Shown: positions 1-8,601, numbered from the stretch's first letter. The stretch: DNA of 43,814 nt from Alphaproteobacteria bacterium (GCA_030428745.1 JAUIEG010000001.1:1-43814); one strand, 5' to 3'. Made by a program: numbers and translations. The notes: generated from the letters alone by a model not told the origin.

Positions 1-882
1 GCGAAGTTCAACACAAAAGCCCACCCCATGGACACGCTCAGAACCGCCGTGTCTTTTCTCGGTCAGGAAGATGAAACGACCGAGGATTCCTCACCCGGAG
101 GGCTGATGGAAAAGTCCGTCCGCATGTATGCGCGCATTCCGGAAATCGTCGCGGCGGATTTCCGTTTGCGCAACGGCAACGAGCCAATTGCGCCGACAAA
201 GGACCTCGCCTTTTCCGAGAACTTCTTTCACATGTGCTTCGGCAAGGTTCCGGCGCCGGAAATCATCAAATGTTTCGATATTTCGATGACGCTTTACGCC
301 GAACACTCCTTCAACGCTTCGACCTTTACCGCGCGGACGATCGCTTCGTCGACATCGGACATCTATTCCGCCGTCACCGGCGCCATCGGCTCGCTCAAGG
401 GCCCGCTTCATGGCGGCGCCAATGAAGCGGTGATGCACATGCTGAAAGAGGTGGGCTCGCCCGGCGAAGCGAAAGCCTGGATGCTCGACGCGCTGGCGAC
501 GAAGAAAAAGATCATGGGCTTCGGTCACCGGGTTTACCGCTCCGGCGACAGCCGCGTGCCCACCATGACCGACGCTTACAAGAAAATGGTCGATGTCATC
601 GGCAGTGATGAAGCAAAAAACTATTGGGAGATGAGCCGCATTCTCGACGAGACCATGGTGGCGGAGAAGGGGATCTATCCCAATCTCGATTTCCCGGCGG
701 GCCCGGCCTATTATCTGATGGGCTTCGAAATCCCGATGTTCACGCCGATCTTCGTCATAAGCCGCATCACGGGCTGGACCGCGCATGTCATAGAGCAGTT
801 AGCCAACAACAAGCTCATAAGGCCACTCTCAAATTATGTAGGCAAAGGTGAACGCCAGGCGCTCCCGCTGTTAAAGCGATAG
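1..882 (+). CDS. prpC: 2-methylcitrate synthase / citrate synthase family, 5' truncated by window edge
   Basis: Citrate-synthase family enzyme condensing an acyl-CoA (probably propionyl-CoA) with oxaloacetate in the cytoplasm. The reading frame is open from base 1, so the gene starts upstream; 293 residues are visible against about 370-390 for the family. The three catalytic positions are present: His in GPLHGGANEAVM (bases 409-411), His in GFGHRVYR (526-528) and Asp in NLDFPAGPAYYLMG (688-690). The stretch GFGHRVYRSGDSRVP and the PAGPAYYLMGF...TPIFV region resemble PrpC-type methylcitrate synthases more than housekeeping GltA, so the methylcitrate cycle is the preferred role. A plain citrate synthase cannot be excluded without the N-terminus and neighbours. 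Confidence 0.85.
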   Translation, partial: AKFNTKAHPMDTLRTAVSFLGQEDETTEDSSPGGLMEKSVRMYARIPEIVAADFRLRNGNEPIAPTKDLAFSENFFHMCFGKVPAPEIIKCFDISMTLYAEHSFNASTFTARTIASSTSDIYSAVTGAIGSLKGPLHGGANEAVMHMLKEVGSPGEAKAWMLDALATKKKIMGFGHRVYRSGDSRVPTMTDAYKKMVDVIGSDEAKNYWEMSRILDETMVAEKGIYPNLDFPAGPAYYLMGFEIPMFTPIFVISRITGWTAHVIEQLANNKLIRPLSNYVGKGERQALPLLKR

Positions 883-1024
883 CCATTGTGTGGTCCCGGT
901 AGATGGTTTCTCAAATGATCGTTTGCAAGAAAATGCCCTCGCATAAGTTGGCGAACGCAATGGCGCCGATGCCGTTGTCACGGCTGACTTGACGCAAGCG
1001 TGTTCAAGAAAGGCGAGCAAAGCA

Positions 1025-2230
1025 ATGAATGAAAATCACGATGTTTTTGTTGTGGAAGCGACGCGAACGCCAATCGGCCGATTTGGAGGGACATTGAAGA
1101 ATACGCCATTGCGCATGCTTGGCGAGACAGTTGTCAAATCCCTGTTTGACCGTGCGCGTATCGACCCAGCAAGCGTGCAGTCCATCGCTGTGGGCAACGT
1201 CCTTAGAACAGAAGCAAGTGACGCCTATATTTCTCGTATAATTGGGGCAAGCGCAGGTATGGCGGCGGAGTCGCAAGCTGTGACGTTAAACAGATTATGC
1301 GGTTCCGGCCTGGAAGCGGTTCTTTACGTCGCAAATCAAATTCATCTTGGTGAAATCGGTATTGGTGTCGCCGCGGGCGCAGAATCCATGAGCCGTGCGA
1401 CGTATTCGAGCGCCGCGCCGCGTTTCGGAATGAAGATGGGTGCGCTTGCTTTTGAAGACGATATGTTGACCGCGCTTACGGATCCTTTCGGCGCCGGCCA
1501 TATGGGCGTTACCGCAGAAAACGTAGCGAAAAAGTACGGCGTAAGCCGCGAAGCCCAGGACGCATTTGCGTTGGAGAGCCACAAAAGGGCCATTCAGGCG
1601 ATTAGCGAAGGGCGGTTTCGGGAGCAGATCACGCCGGTAGAGGTTGCTGCCGGAAAAACCGTGACCTTATTTGAAGCTGATGAGCATCCGCGCGCAGACG
1701 TCTCTCTAGAAGATCTTTCATCCTTAAAGCCGGCCTTTGTGAGGGATGGCGGCGTTGTCACTGCTGGTAACGCGTCTGGTCTGAATGACGGCGCCGGGGC
1801 GCTGCTGTTGGCCTCAGGCGACTATGTTTGCTCGAACAATCTCAAGTCCATTGCGCGTCTTGTCGCTTATGCGCGCTGCGGAGTTGATCCGTCTACAATG
1901 GGTGAAGGCCCGATACCAGCTGTTCGCCTCGCCCTCAAAAGAGCGAATTTGTCTGTTGAGGATCTCGATGTCATCGAATCCAATGAGGCTTTCGCGGCGC
2001 AGGCTATCGCCGTTGCGCAGATGCTCGGTTTGCCCGAGGCGAAAACCAATCCAAATGGCGGCGCTATCGCACTAGGCCACCCAATCGGCGCCACTGGCGC
2101 CATCCTTACCACAAAATGTTTGTTTGAGCTCAGGCGAGTCGGGGGGCGCTTTGGTCTCGTCACATTGTGTATCGGCGGCGGGCAGGGAATTGCAGCGATT
2201 TTCCAGAACGTAACAGGAGCGGCGGCATGA
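1025..2230 (+). CDS. Thiolase (acetyl-CoA C-acyltransferase family)
   Basis: A 401-aa thiolase that would cleave or form 3-ketoacyl-CoA in the cytoplasm. The nucleophilic Cys92 lies in NRLCGSGLEAV, the catalytic His in GGAIALGHPIGATGA and the C-terminal Cys in LCIGGGQG. The length matches the roughly 390-400 aa of the family. I choose the ATG at 1025 because the protein then opens with MNENHDVFVVEATRTPIGRF, where family members start, and an AAAGG lies about 12 nt upstream. An in-frame ATG at 989 adds 12 residues without family support. Its neighbours are a flavoprotein reductase and a TetR regulator, pointing to a catabolic (fatty acid, steroid or aromatic) role. The exact substrate cannot be read from sequence. 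Confidence 0.92.
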   Translation: MNENHDVFVVEATRTPIGRFGGTLKNTPLRMLGETVVKSLFDRARIDPASVQSIAVGNVLRTEASDAYISRIIGASAGMAAESQAVTLNRLCGSGLEAVLYVANQIHLGEIGIGVAAGAESMSRATYSSAAPRFGMKMGALAFEDDMLTALTDPFGAGHMGVTAENVAKKYGVSREAQDAFALESHKRAIQAISEGRFREQITPVEVAAGKTVTLFEADEHPRADVSLEDLSSLKPAFVRDGGVVTAGNASGLNDGAGALLLASGDYVCSNNLKSIARLVAYARCGVDPSTMGEGPIPAVRLALKRANLSVEDLDVIESNEAFAAQAIAVAQMLGLPEAKTNPNGGAIALGHPIGATGAILTTKCLFELRRVGGRFGLVTLCIGGGQGIAAIFQNVTGAAA

Positions 2231-2309
2231 GGAATTTTTACTGCCAATGCGACCTCGGTAGCCGTTACGTGAAAGGTGCAGCGGCGTGCAGACATATGAG
2301 GCATGAGAA

Positions 2310-3530
2310 ATGAAAGAGCGCGCGCTAATTATTGGTGCGGGACAAGCGGGACTGCAATGCGCGGCGTCGTTGCGGCAGTCGGCATATGACGGCGATATTG
2401 TAATGATCGGCGCTGAAGACCACCTCCCTTACCAGCGTCCACCATTATCGAAAGCTTTTTTAAAAGGGGAGCTTGCTACGGAGCGGCTCTATCTGCGTCC
2501 TCAAGCTTTTTATGAAAAGCAGCGAATCGAATTGCGGCTTGGCGAGCCCATTCGCTCGATTGATCGGCGCACCCAGCGCGTGGCGACTGACCGGGACAAT
2601 CAGTTGGCGTATGACAAGCTGTTGATCGCGACTGGAGCCCCTCCGAGACGGCTTTTGGCGCCGGGATCTGATTTGCGGGGCATATACTATCTACGCACGC
2701 TGAACGATTCTAACGAATTGCGCGCGATTTTGACGACGCCCGGGCGGGTGGTGATCATTGGCGCCGGTTATATCGGTCTTGAGGTGGCGGCCGTTGCTCG
2801 CGCCTCTGGACGTGATGTGATGGTGGTGGAATTGGCGGAACGGGTCTTGGCGCGTGTGGCGAGCCCGCCTATTTCCGCGTTTTATCAGAAGCTTCACGAA
2901 GATGCAGGCGTCAAATTACGCCTTGGCGCCAAGTTTGAGCGTTTCCTCGGTGACAATGGAGCGGTTGCCGGTGTCGAGCTATCGGATGGCGAGGTCATTG
3001 ACGCGACGGCAATCGTCGTGGGCATCGGCGCGGAGCCAGCTAGCGCGTTGGCCGTCGAAGCGGGGCTTGATGTTGCCGGCGGCATCGTCGTTGATGATCA
3101 CGCACGCACATCTGATGAGAGCATTTGGGCCGCCGGCGACTGCACTATTTTCCCCTCGGCTCGCTACGAACGATCGATGCGGCTTGAATCCGTGCCCAAC
3201 GCCATGGAGCAGGCGAAAGTCGCAGCAGTGAATATGGCGGGCGGTGATGAAGCATATGATCCATTGCCGTGGTTCTGGTCTGATCAATATGATGCAAAGC
3301 TGCAGACGGTTGGGCTTAGTGCTGGCTATGACGCGTATGTTGTTCGGAAAAATCCTGCCTCGCACTCTCTTGCGGTTTGGTATTTCAAGGACAAGATCTT
3401 GTTAGCGGTCGACGCTGTCAATGACGCGGTCTCATTCACGGTTGGGAAGAAATTGATTCTTCAGAACGCCGCGCCAGATCAGAGTCTTATTGCGGACCCC
3501 AATACTGATCTGAAGGCGCTGTGCGGCTAG
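2310..3530 (+). CDS. FAD-dependent ferredoxin/rubredoxin-NAD(+) reductase family
   Basis: A 406-aa pyridine nucleotide-disulfide-type flavoprotein like putidaredoxin or rhodocoxin reductase, moving electrons from NAD(P)H through FAD to a small iron-sulfur protein. The FAD Rossmann motif is IIGAGQAGLQCA near residue 7, the NAD(P) motif VVIIGAGYIGLEVA near residue 148, and the second FAD motif WAAGDCTIF near residue 272. The Cys-x4-Cys redox pair of glutathione-reductase relatives is absent, as expected for this group. No ferredoxin or P450 gene is visible nearby, so the partner is encoded elsewhere. It is co-oriented with the thiolase 79 bp upstream and may share its transcript. Confidence 0.88.
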   Translation: MKERALIIGAGQAGLQCAASLRQSAYDGDIVMIGAEDHLPYQRPPLSKAFLKGELATERLYLRPQAFYEKQRIELRLGEPIRSIDRRTQRVATDRDNQLAYDKLLIATGAPPRRLLAPGSDLRGIYYLRTLNDSNELRAILTTPGRVVIIGAGYIGLEVAAVARASGRDVMVVELAERVLARVASPPISAFYQKLHEDAGVKLRLGAKFERFLGDNGAVAGVELSDGEVIDATAIVVGIGAEPASALAVEAGLDVAGGIVVDDHARTSDESIWAAGDCTIFPSARYERSMRLESVPNAMEQAKVAAVNMAGGDEAYDPLPWFWSDQYDAKLQTVGLSAGYDAYVVRKNPASHSLAVWYFKDKILLAVDAVNDAVSFTVGKKLILQNAAPDQSLIADPNTDLKALCG

Positions 3531-3742
3531 GTTTTGAAAACGAAAAAGGAAATCGCTCCTGCGTTAGCTGATCTATATGCCGAAGACAGAAAAAGACGCC
3601 TGATCCCGCTACAGCGATGATGATTGTTTGGTCTGCAGGGCTCGGATTATTAAAATAGACAACTCCTGACTTTTCAGTGGGCCGCGACAAGGTCTTCGAG
3701 TTGAAAGAAAAGATGAAGAAAGTTAGGGAGGGTCACGACAAC

Positions 3743-4318
3743 ATGGAAAATAGAAAAGAGGCGAACACGGGCGATCGCCGGCAGCAGTTGTTAGACGCGG
3801 CTGAGCGATGCTTTCTCAGGAGCGGTTTTCACGGTGCGCGTGTAGCTCAAATCGCTAAGGAGGCGAAAATGAGCCCCGGCCATATCTATCACTATTTCCA
3901 AAGCAAGGAGCAGATAGTTTCGGCCTTGATCCAGCAACATGTCGAAAAAAAACAGGCTGAGCTCAAAGCGATGGTGGGTATGGGCAGCGATCCCGTTGAA
4001 TCCCTAATCGAAGTCCTCACGGGACGGGCCTCGGAAAAGATGGAGCCATTCTGGTCAACCCTTATGCTGGAAATTGTAGCAGAAAGCACGCGTAGTCCCG
4101 AAGTCGCCGGAAGACTGCGCCAGCTTGCCGAAGACGGTCGCGAAATGTTAAGCGATATGCTTTCGGATGATGTAAGGGTAAATGACTTGAACGAGCGGCT
4201 TGAACTGCTGTTGGCGCTTGCTCAAGGGCTCGGCATGCGTAGTTTGGTTAGCAGCGATTGCAGCAGCGACAAAATACGTCCTCTGGTCAGAGAAATCGTG
4301 TTGACTCTGTTTAAATAA
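3743..4318 (+). CDS. TetR/AcrR-family transcriptional regulator
   Basis: A 191-aa one-component repressor. Residues about 10-60 form the TetR DNA-binding domain: RRQQLLDAAERCFLRSGFHG, then VAQIAKEAKMSPGHIYHYF and SKEQIVSAL. The C-terminal helices are the variable ligand and dimer domain. The start at 3743 is preferred because GGGAGGG lies at 3726-3732, ten bases upstream. The more upstream ATGs at 3677 and 3713 lack such a site. Lying downstream of the thiolase and reductase, it probably controls them or a linked pathway through an acyl-CoA or hydrophobic ligand, but this is inference. Confidence 0.88.
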   Translation: MENRKEANTGDRRQQLLDAAERCFLRSGFHGARVAQIAKEAKMSPGHIYHYFQSKEQIVSALIQQHVEKKQAELKAMVGMGSDPVESLIEVLTGRASEKMEPFWSTLMLEIVAESTRSPEVAGRLRQLAEDGREMLSDMLSDDVRVNDLNERLELLLALAQGLGMRSLVSSDCSSDKIRPLVREIVLTLFK

Positions 4319-4524
4319 AGTTTTTGTTTTGCTGGTGGGGATCCGCCTCCTTTCTTAAAGGTGCTGGAGTAATCCAGCTGAGTCCATTCAGCTTAGTATG
4401 GCCTTTTCCCTTAAACTGCTGACATCTGTTTTCTATTGCATATTCATGCGCTGCTATGAATTGACATACACACGGACTGACCGACTCTGGCCGGACTTGC
4501 GATATGGCTTGCTAACTCGCTACT

Positions 4525-4707
4525 TTATAAAGCGTGCTGTGGCCTTCGCCGCAGCCGCTCCAGCTCTGGCATCTTTTTGATGATCGGCTCGATAGTCCGA
4601 GCCGGGAACCCCAGAGCCTAGTAGATAGCATCGCCTGCCCACATCGCCTTCGCGATCCTCACCGGCGGCGTCAATACGTCGCTAAACGGTAGGTAGACCT
4701 TACTCCA
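4525..4707 (-). pseudogene. Possible decayed gene remnant with in-frame stop
   Basis: On the minus strand, the frame from 4707 to the TAA at 4525 reads as coherent protein-like sequence (SDVLTPPVRIAKAMWAGD, then ALGFPARTIEPIIKKMPEL) broken by one TAG at 4618-4620, with more stops just upstream at 4708-4716. It looks like the C-terminal tail of a former enzyme, possibly of short-chain-dehydrogenase type, but I do not recognise the family with any certainty. The rest of 4319-4724 holds nothing I can call. Confidence 0.25.
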
Positions 4708-4726
4708 TTACGATCACACGCGATCA

Positions 4727-5173
4727 TCAGACGCCTCTTGAAATCATTGGTTCAGCGCCAGGATTTTCCACAAGTGCGATGGCGCGCCCAGACGCAATCA
4801 AGACTGCACTTTTGTTTTCGATCCGAGCCTCGGTTGTTATGCTGCACTCATCAATAAAAACAACTTTACCGCTAACAAGCAGATCTTGTATGTCGCTAAT
4901 GCCGTGCTGGTCCGTTTTCAAATTTATTGTTCTACAAATGCCGCCAGATTGTATTACGGCAGCGCAAGAGCATGCAATTTCGACAAGGGCCGCAATCAGT
5001 CCTGCGGCGCCAGGCTCGGCCATATCTGTCGAAAGGTGTGCGGAAAAAGCAATTCCGTCTCGTGACGTTTCCAAAGGCTTTAATCGAAGACCTCGCGCGA
5101 ACGGCGATTTTTCAAGATGCGCTCCTAATTCGATAATATTCCTATTGGTCAATTTTCTCCGCCCTATATTCAA
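4727..5173 (-). CDS. PaaI-like hotdog-fold thioesterase
   Basis: A protein of up to 148 aa resembling PaaI/YbgC-type hotdog acyl-CoA thioesterases, which hydrolyse acyl-CoA esters in the cytoplasm. The pattern FARGLRLKPLE, the central helix region AAGLIAALVEIACSCAAV, the strand TINLKTD and the closing strands SGKVVFIDECSITTEARI then LIASGRAIAL fit the fold. No ATG is available; the open frame begins at TTG 5173, and a TTG at 5152 preceded by GGCGGAG is an alternative start. The normal catalytic Asp/Asn of PaaI is not obvious, so activity is uncertain. It sits between decayed stretches and may itself be relict. Confidence 0.55.
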   Translation of the reverse strand: MNIGRRKLTNRNIIELGAHLEKSPFARGLRLKPLETSRDGIAFSAHLSTDMAEPGAAGLIAALVEIACSCAAVIQSGGICRTINLKTDQHGISDIQDLLVSGKVVFIDECSITTEARIENKSAVLIASGRAIALVENPGAEPMISRGV

Positions 5174-5562
5174 CCCACGAATTCACGTTCACAGCATCCA
5201 TCGCGGAGCGAAAATCCTTCAAACGCCAAGAACCGCCTAATACTCCGCCTGATTTGCAGAAACTCGCGTTCTCCATACCGACCATACCGAAACAAGGCTA
5301 CAGCATTGTGCAAAAAGCTTGGCCGCTTTGATTTTCTCAGTGATCCGTCGCCGGTGACGTACCGATGTCTCACATAATGCCGCAAACTACGACAAACTAA
5401 ATCCGCGACGCCTTTTTCATTTAGTAAATGGATTTTGCGACAGAATTTATCTCGGCCCATTTCCGCATTAGTTCGATCTATAATCCCGGTTCCGCCACTC
5501 GTTAAATTGAGCAGCCCAGGAACATATTGTGTAGCGCTCCGAAAGTACAAGCGCCACACCAT
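5170..5562 (-). CDS. Hypothetical protein, doubtful
   Basis: An open frame of 130 codons starting at ATG 5562, whose TGA overlaps the TTG of the thioesterase frame by 4 nt. I do not recognise it. The product is basic in the middle (KFCRKIHLLNEKG, then SLRKSKRPSF) with several Cys and no membrane segment or signal peptide. No convincing ribosome site precedes it. The overlap could indicate translational coupling, but the region is AT-richer and looks eroded, so it may not be a gene. Confidence 0.22.
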   Translation of the reverse strand: MVWRLYFRSATQYVPGLLNLTSGGTGIIDRTNAEMGRDKFCRKIHLLNEKGVADLVCRSLRHYVRHRYVTGDGSLRKSKRPSFLHNAVALFRYGRYGEREFLQIRRSIRRFLAFEGFSLRDGCCEREFVG

Positions 5563-6194
5563 TCCCGGTTTATGCTCTCCCCAATACTGCTCGGCGCATT
5601 AGAATTGCAAATGCAAGCGCATATCTGGATGCTACGATAGCTAGTATGTTACAATCACGAGCGAGCTGAAATCGCGGTCGCGATGAGGCATCATCGGCGT
5701 AGCAGTTCCTTGAACGCAACGGCTTTACGAACCCCGTCCCTAAACCTTCGAAAACCCAAAAAAGCGGGGTTTGCGGCGGAGCCTCGTCCGGCATCCGACC
5801 GCCGTCGCAGAACAATGCCTCCCCACCTACCTCGACACTGTAAATCCGACCTTTTAGGCACTTGTTGATTATGCCCTCAGGCTTTGTTCACAGCTGTACA
5901 GCATTATCCGAAGTTGGATTTAGCTGTTTGCCCTGTACTTACCTTGAAACTAGAAGCCGGCTGCATTCATGCGGGCGAGGTCACATGGCAAAAAAATGGA
6001 AGCCGCGAAACGGGGAGCATACCGAGCAACTCTCGCTGGTTCCGCTACGAATAACCTTAGCCCAGTCTTAGCCGATACTGTGGTTCTACATTTTCGGTTC
6101 GTAAAATTTTGGTACCCCCTCGGTACCCTGATAAAAACCAACATGGGAAGGCCCGAGGTGCAAAGCTCTAACTATCGATTTTTATTGGGGAATC
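5563..6194. other. Gene-poor stretch left of the attachment site
   Basis: About 630 bp in which I see no convincing gene. Short open frames on both strands lack ribosome sites and family resemblance. Around 6111-6129 there are two close GGTACCC repeats on the flank side of the attachment site. Confidence 0.4.
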
Positions 6195-6239
6195 TGGCGC
6201 GAGTGACGGGACTTGAACCCGCGACCTCCGGCGTGACAG
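6195..6239 (-). other. Attachment site: 3' fragment of tRNA-Asp(GTC)
   Basis: On the minus strand this 45-nt segment reads as the 3' part of a tRNA: anticodon loop CTGTCAC (anticodon GTC) at 6239-6233, 3' anticodon stem GCCGG, T arm GCGGG-TTCAAGT-CCCGT at 6222-6206, acceptor strand CACTCGC, discriminator G and CCA at 6197-6195. The 5' half is absent: at 6240 the sequence stops matching the expected CCGGC stem. This is not a functional tRNA but the copy left when a tyrosine integrase recombines in the anticodon loop of tRNA-Asp. Because the CCA end points left, the chromosomal flank lies left and the element lies right. Confidence 0.85.
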
Positions 6240-6367
6240 TGCAGAGTTAAGTAATTTGCGCGCGTTTGCCTGACTTTGCTGAACTTGGATAAATATCTGA
6301 AAATAAAGATATTATATTGATGACGCGGTCCGGGGGTAATGCTACAATCTGTCCCGATTTGAGCGAT

Positions 6368-6407
6368 CTTGCTTACCATACGCTTACCCAGCGACTGGGT
6401 AAGCAAG
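6368..6407. promoter_or_regulatory. Inverted repeats upstream of the integrase
   Basis: A perfect dyad, GCTTACCCAG at 6382-6391 and CTGGGTAAGC at 6395-6404 with 3-nt centre CGA, lies 30 bp before the integrase start. An overlapping outer pair, CTTGCTTACC at 6368-6377 and GGTAAGCAAG at 6398-6407, repeats the half-site. It could be an operator for an excisionase-type regulator, an integrase arm-type site, or a hairpin in the leader. The function is inferred from position only. Confidence 0.45.
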
Positions 6408-6434
6408 ACCGGAACGAACGAAAGCGAGCGGTGA

Positions 6435-7811
6435 ATGCCCCGGATCACCAAGAGCCTGATCGCCTCCTCCCAAACAAAAGCTGAGCGCTACTATGTCTGG
6501 GACGAAAAACCATGGGGGTTCGGTCTTTCGGTGTTCCCTAGCGGCCGGAAGAGCTTCGTCTTCCAATACCGGACGGCGGAAGGCCGCAGCCGGCGCGCCA
6601 CAATCGGAAAGGTTGAGTCTCTAACGCTGGATCAAGCGCGCCAGCGCGCGCAGGAAATGTCCGAATGCGTCCGCAAGGGCGGCGATCCTCTGGAGGAGAA
6701 GAAAGTCGCACAAGCGGAAATGTCGGTCGGAGACCTTTTCGACGCCTATCTCGCAAGCGAGGCGTTCAAGGAAAAGGCAAAGAGCACGCGCGAGACGGAC
6801 ACAGGCAGAATCGAGAACCACCTGCGCCCCCTGCTCGGCAAGAAGTTCGCCCGCATGCTGACTACGGAGCAGGTGAAGAAAGCGCGCCGGGAAATCATTT
6901 CAGGCAAGACCGCAAGGAATGTGAAAACCGGTTGGCGGGCCCGCTCCATCGTTCGCGGCGGCGAAGGAACCGCGCGGCAGTCCATGCGCATCCTGGCGGC
7001 AATCTATTCTTGGGCCGGAAAGGAAGGGCTGGTCGATAGGAATCCCGCCCGCGATGTAGACAAAGGCGGCGACGGCGAGCGCGATATCGTCATGCGCAAT
7101 GCTGAGGATTACCGGCGTCTGTTCGAAACCCTCGACACGATGGAGCGTGAAAGCCGCGTCAGGCCAGCCGTGGCTGACATATTCCGGCTCATCGCCCTCA
7201 CCGGCGCCCGGCGCAGCGAAATCACCGGACTTCTCTGGAGTGAGATCGACCTGCAGCGCGGCGTCATCATCAAATCCTCCGAGAGGCACAAGACCGGGAA
7301 GAAGACGGCGAAATCACGCATCATCGGGCTGCCTGAACTGGCGCGCGCAATTCTATCGCGCCAGCCAAGCGGCCCACCTGACGGGCCGGTCTTTCCGCCT
7401 ATGCGCAAAGACGCAGCGGGCCGCGTTTATCCAGTCTCCCGAAAAGGCGAGCCCGGATGCATCAATGTCACCAAAGACTGGCGAGCCGTGCGGACCGAAG
7501 CGAAACTCCCTGAAGGAATCGGACTTCATGGTTTGCGCCATTCCCTCGCAACTCATATGGCGATGCAGGGCGCTCAGGCCGCCGAGATCATGGCGGCGCT
7601 CGGTCACCGCAAACTCTCAACGTCGCAACGTTACATCCACTATGCAGAGGACGCTCGCGCAGCACTAGCGGAACGAGCCGTCGCTTTTATCCGCGACGCG
7701 ATGCCAACCGAGGGCCGTCAGCACAAAACTGAAGTGAAAGAAAGACCCGATGATGAACCTGTAGAGTATGAGGATGAACGCCATGCCATCTTACATTTCG
7801 CCGTTCGATGA
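6435..7811 (+). CDS. int: Tyrosine site-specific integrase (P4-type)
   Basis: A 458-aa tyrosine recombinase that integrates and excises the element at tRNA-Asp. The N-terminal arm-type-site binding domain spans about residues 1-90 (FGLSVFPSGRKSFVFQYR), with a core-binding domain at about 95-200. The catalytic domain carries Arg259 in LTGARRSEITGLLW, the His365-x2-Arg368 box in LHGLRHSLATH, His391 in ALGHRKLSTSQRYIHY and the nucleophile Tyr400. The length is slightly above the usual 400-420 because of an acidic C-terminal tail. It lies 196 bp from the tRNA-Asp fragment, as expected for an integrase and its site. The next gene starts inside its 3' end. The ribosome site is weak, so the start is moderately certain. 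Confidence 0.93.
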   Translation: MPRITKSLIASSQTKAERYYVWDEKPWGFGLSVFPSGRKSFVFQYRTAEGRSRRATIGKVESLTLDQARQRAQEMSECVRKGGDPLEEKKVAQAEMSVGDLFDAYLASEAFKEKAKSTRETDTGRIENHLRPLLGKKFARMLTTEQVKKARREIISGKTARNVKTGWRARSIVRGGEGTARQSMRILAAIYSWAGKEGLVDRNPARDVDKGGDGERDIVMRNAEDYRRLFETLDTMERESRVRPAVADIFRLIALTGARRSEITGLLWSEIDLQRGVIIKSSERHKTGKKTAKSRIIGLPELARAILSRQPSGPPDGPVFPPMRKDAAGRVYPVSRKGEPGCINVTKDWRAVRTEAKLPEGIGLHGLRHSLATHMAMQGAQAAEIMAALGHRKLSTSQRYIHYAEDARAALAERAVAFIRDAMPTEGRQHKTEVKERPDDEPVEYEDERHAILHFAVR

Positions 7812-8601
7812 ACGTTTCCTTAAACTCGGCCGGGCCGCAAGGCTTGCCGCCGAAAACCATGCCGGCCTCGAAAGCGCCGACATTATGGACATGCTGGCGC
7901 GCGCCGTCTTCTCCGGCGCGTTCGACCCCTCCCCCATCGATCTATTCGACAAGGCCGCGCGAGAGGCGCGCGACGCTGCTGAAAACTGGCTGCATGTGCC
8001 GATAGAGACGCCGCCCGCGGAAATGACACCCGCCCAACGGAAACTCTCGCCGAAACCGCAGCAATATTTCGGCGCAAACCGGATGACCATCGCCAGCGTC
8101 ATGGAATCCCTCGACGCGCTGCCCGGCGACGCCTCGCAATGGCATGCCTTGCTGCACGACATAACCAGACCAGAAGGTCAGGAAGAGGCGTTCGCGGCGC
8201 TCACCAAGATGCCTTTCGATCATTACCCGAAGGCCGGACGGCGCTATCTCAAAGAAATCTATGTGCCGCGTGATAAATTGCGCCGCTGGTTTACGCTGCG
8301 CCAAATCCCCCTACCGCCTTTTCTAGAGGAGGATGACTGCGCAAGACTGGTAGCGAACCTCGAAAAAGTAAGAGAGTTGGATTCTTTACAAAGCACGCGC
8401 GGCCGACCGCAAAAGGCCGCATGGAGCAACATCACTGAAGCGCTGCTGCAACTTCGAACAGAAAAGCCCAATCTTCCGAAAAAGCTGCTTGCCTATGAGG
8501 CATGGAAGCGCGCCGCTGAGGAGTTTGACGAATCCGATCTTCCAAGTGTTGCGACGATCCAGCGCAAAATCGGCGAAATTCTTCGGTCCAAAGGTCACTA
8601 G
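7783..8601 (+). CDS. Hypothetical protein coupled to the integrase
   Basis: A 272-aa soluble protein with no recognised family. Residues around 200-265 (TRGRPQKAAWSNITEALLQ and the following helices to SVATIQRKIGEIL) look like a helical, possibly DNA-binding C-terminal region; the N-terminal half is rich in Ala and acidic residues. ATG 7783 is favoured because GAGGA lies at 7770-7774, eight bases upstream. In-frame ATGs at 7768 and 7774 are alternatives. It overlaps the integrase by 29 bp or more, so the two are probably co-translated. A role in excision control is possible but unproven. Confidence 0.7.
   Translation: MPSYISPFDERFLKLGRAARLAAENHAGLESADIMDMLARAVFSGAFDPSPIDLFDKAAREARDAAENWLHVPIETPPAEMTPAQRKLSPKPQQYFGANRMTIASVMESLDALPGDASQWHALLHDITRPEGQEEAFAALTKMPFDHYPKAGRRYLKEIYVPRDKLRRWFTLRQIPLPPFLEEDDCARLVANLEKVRELDSLQSTRGRPQKAAWSNITEALLQLRTEKPNLPKKLLAYEAWKRAAEEFDESDLPSVATIQRKIGEILRSKGH

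Noticed and set aside
4398-4580. Short plus-strand frame of 60 codons
   Set aside because: No ribosome site, no family resemblance, and it overlaps the more protein-like minus-strand remnant.
6195-6239. Functional tRNA gene
   Set aside because: Only the 3' half from the anticodon loop onward is present; the D arm and 5' acceptor strand are missing.
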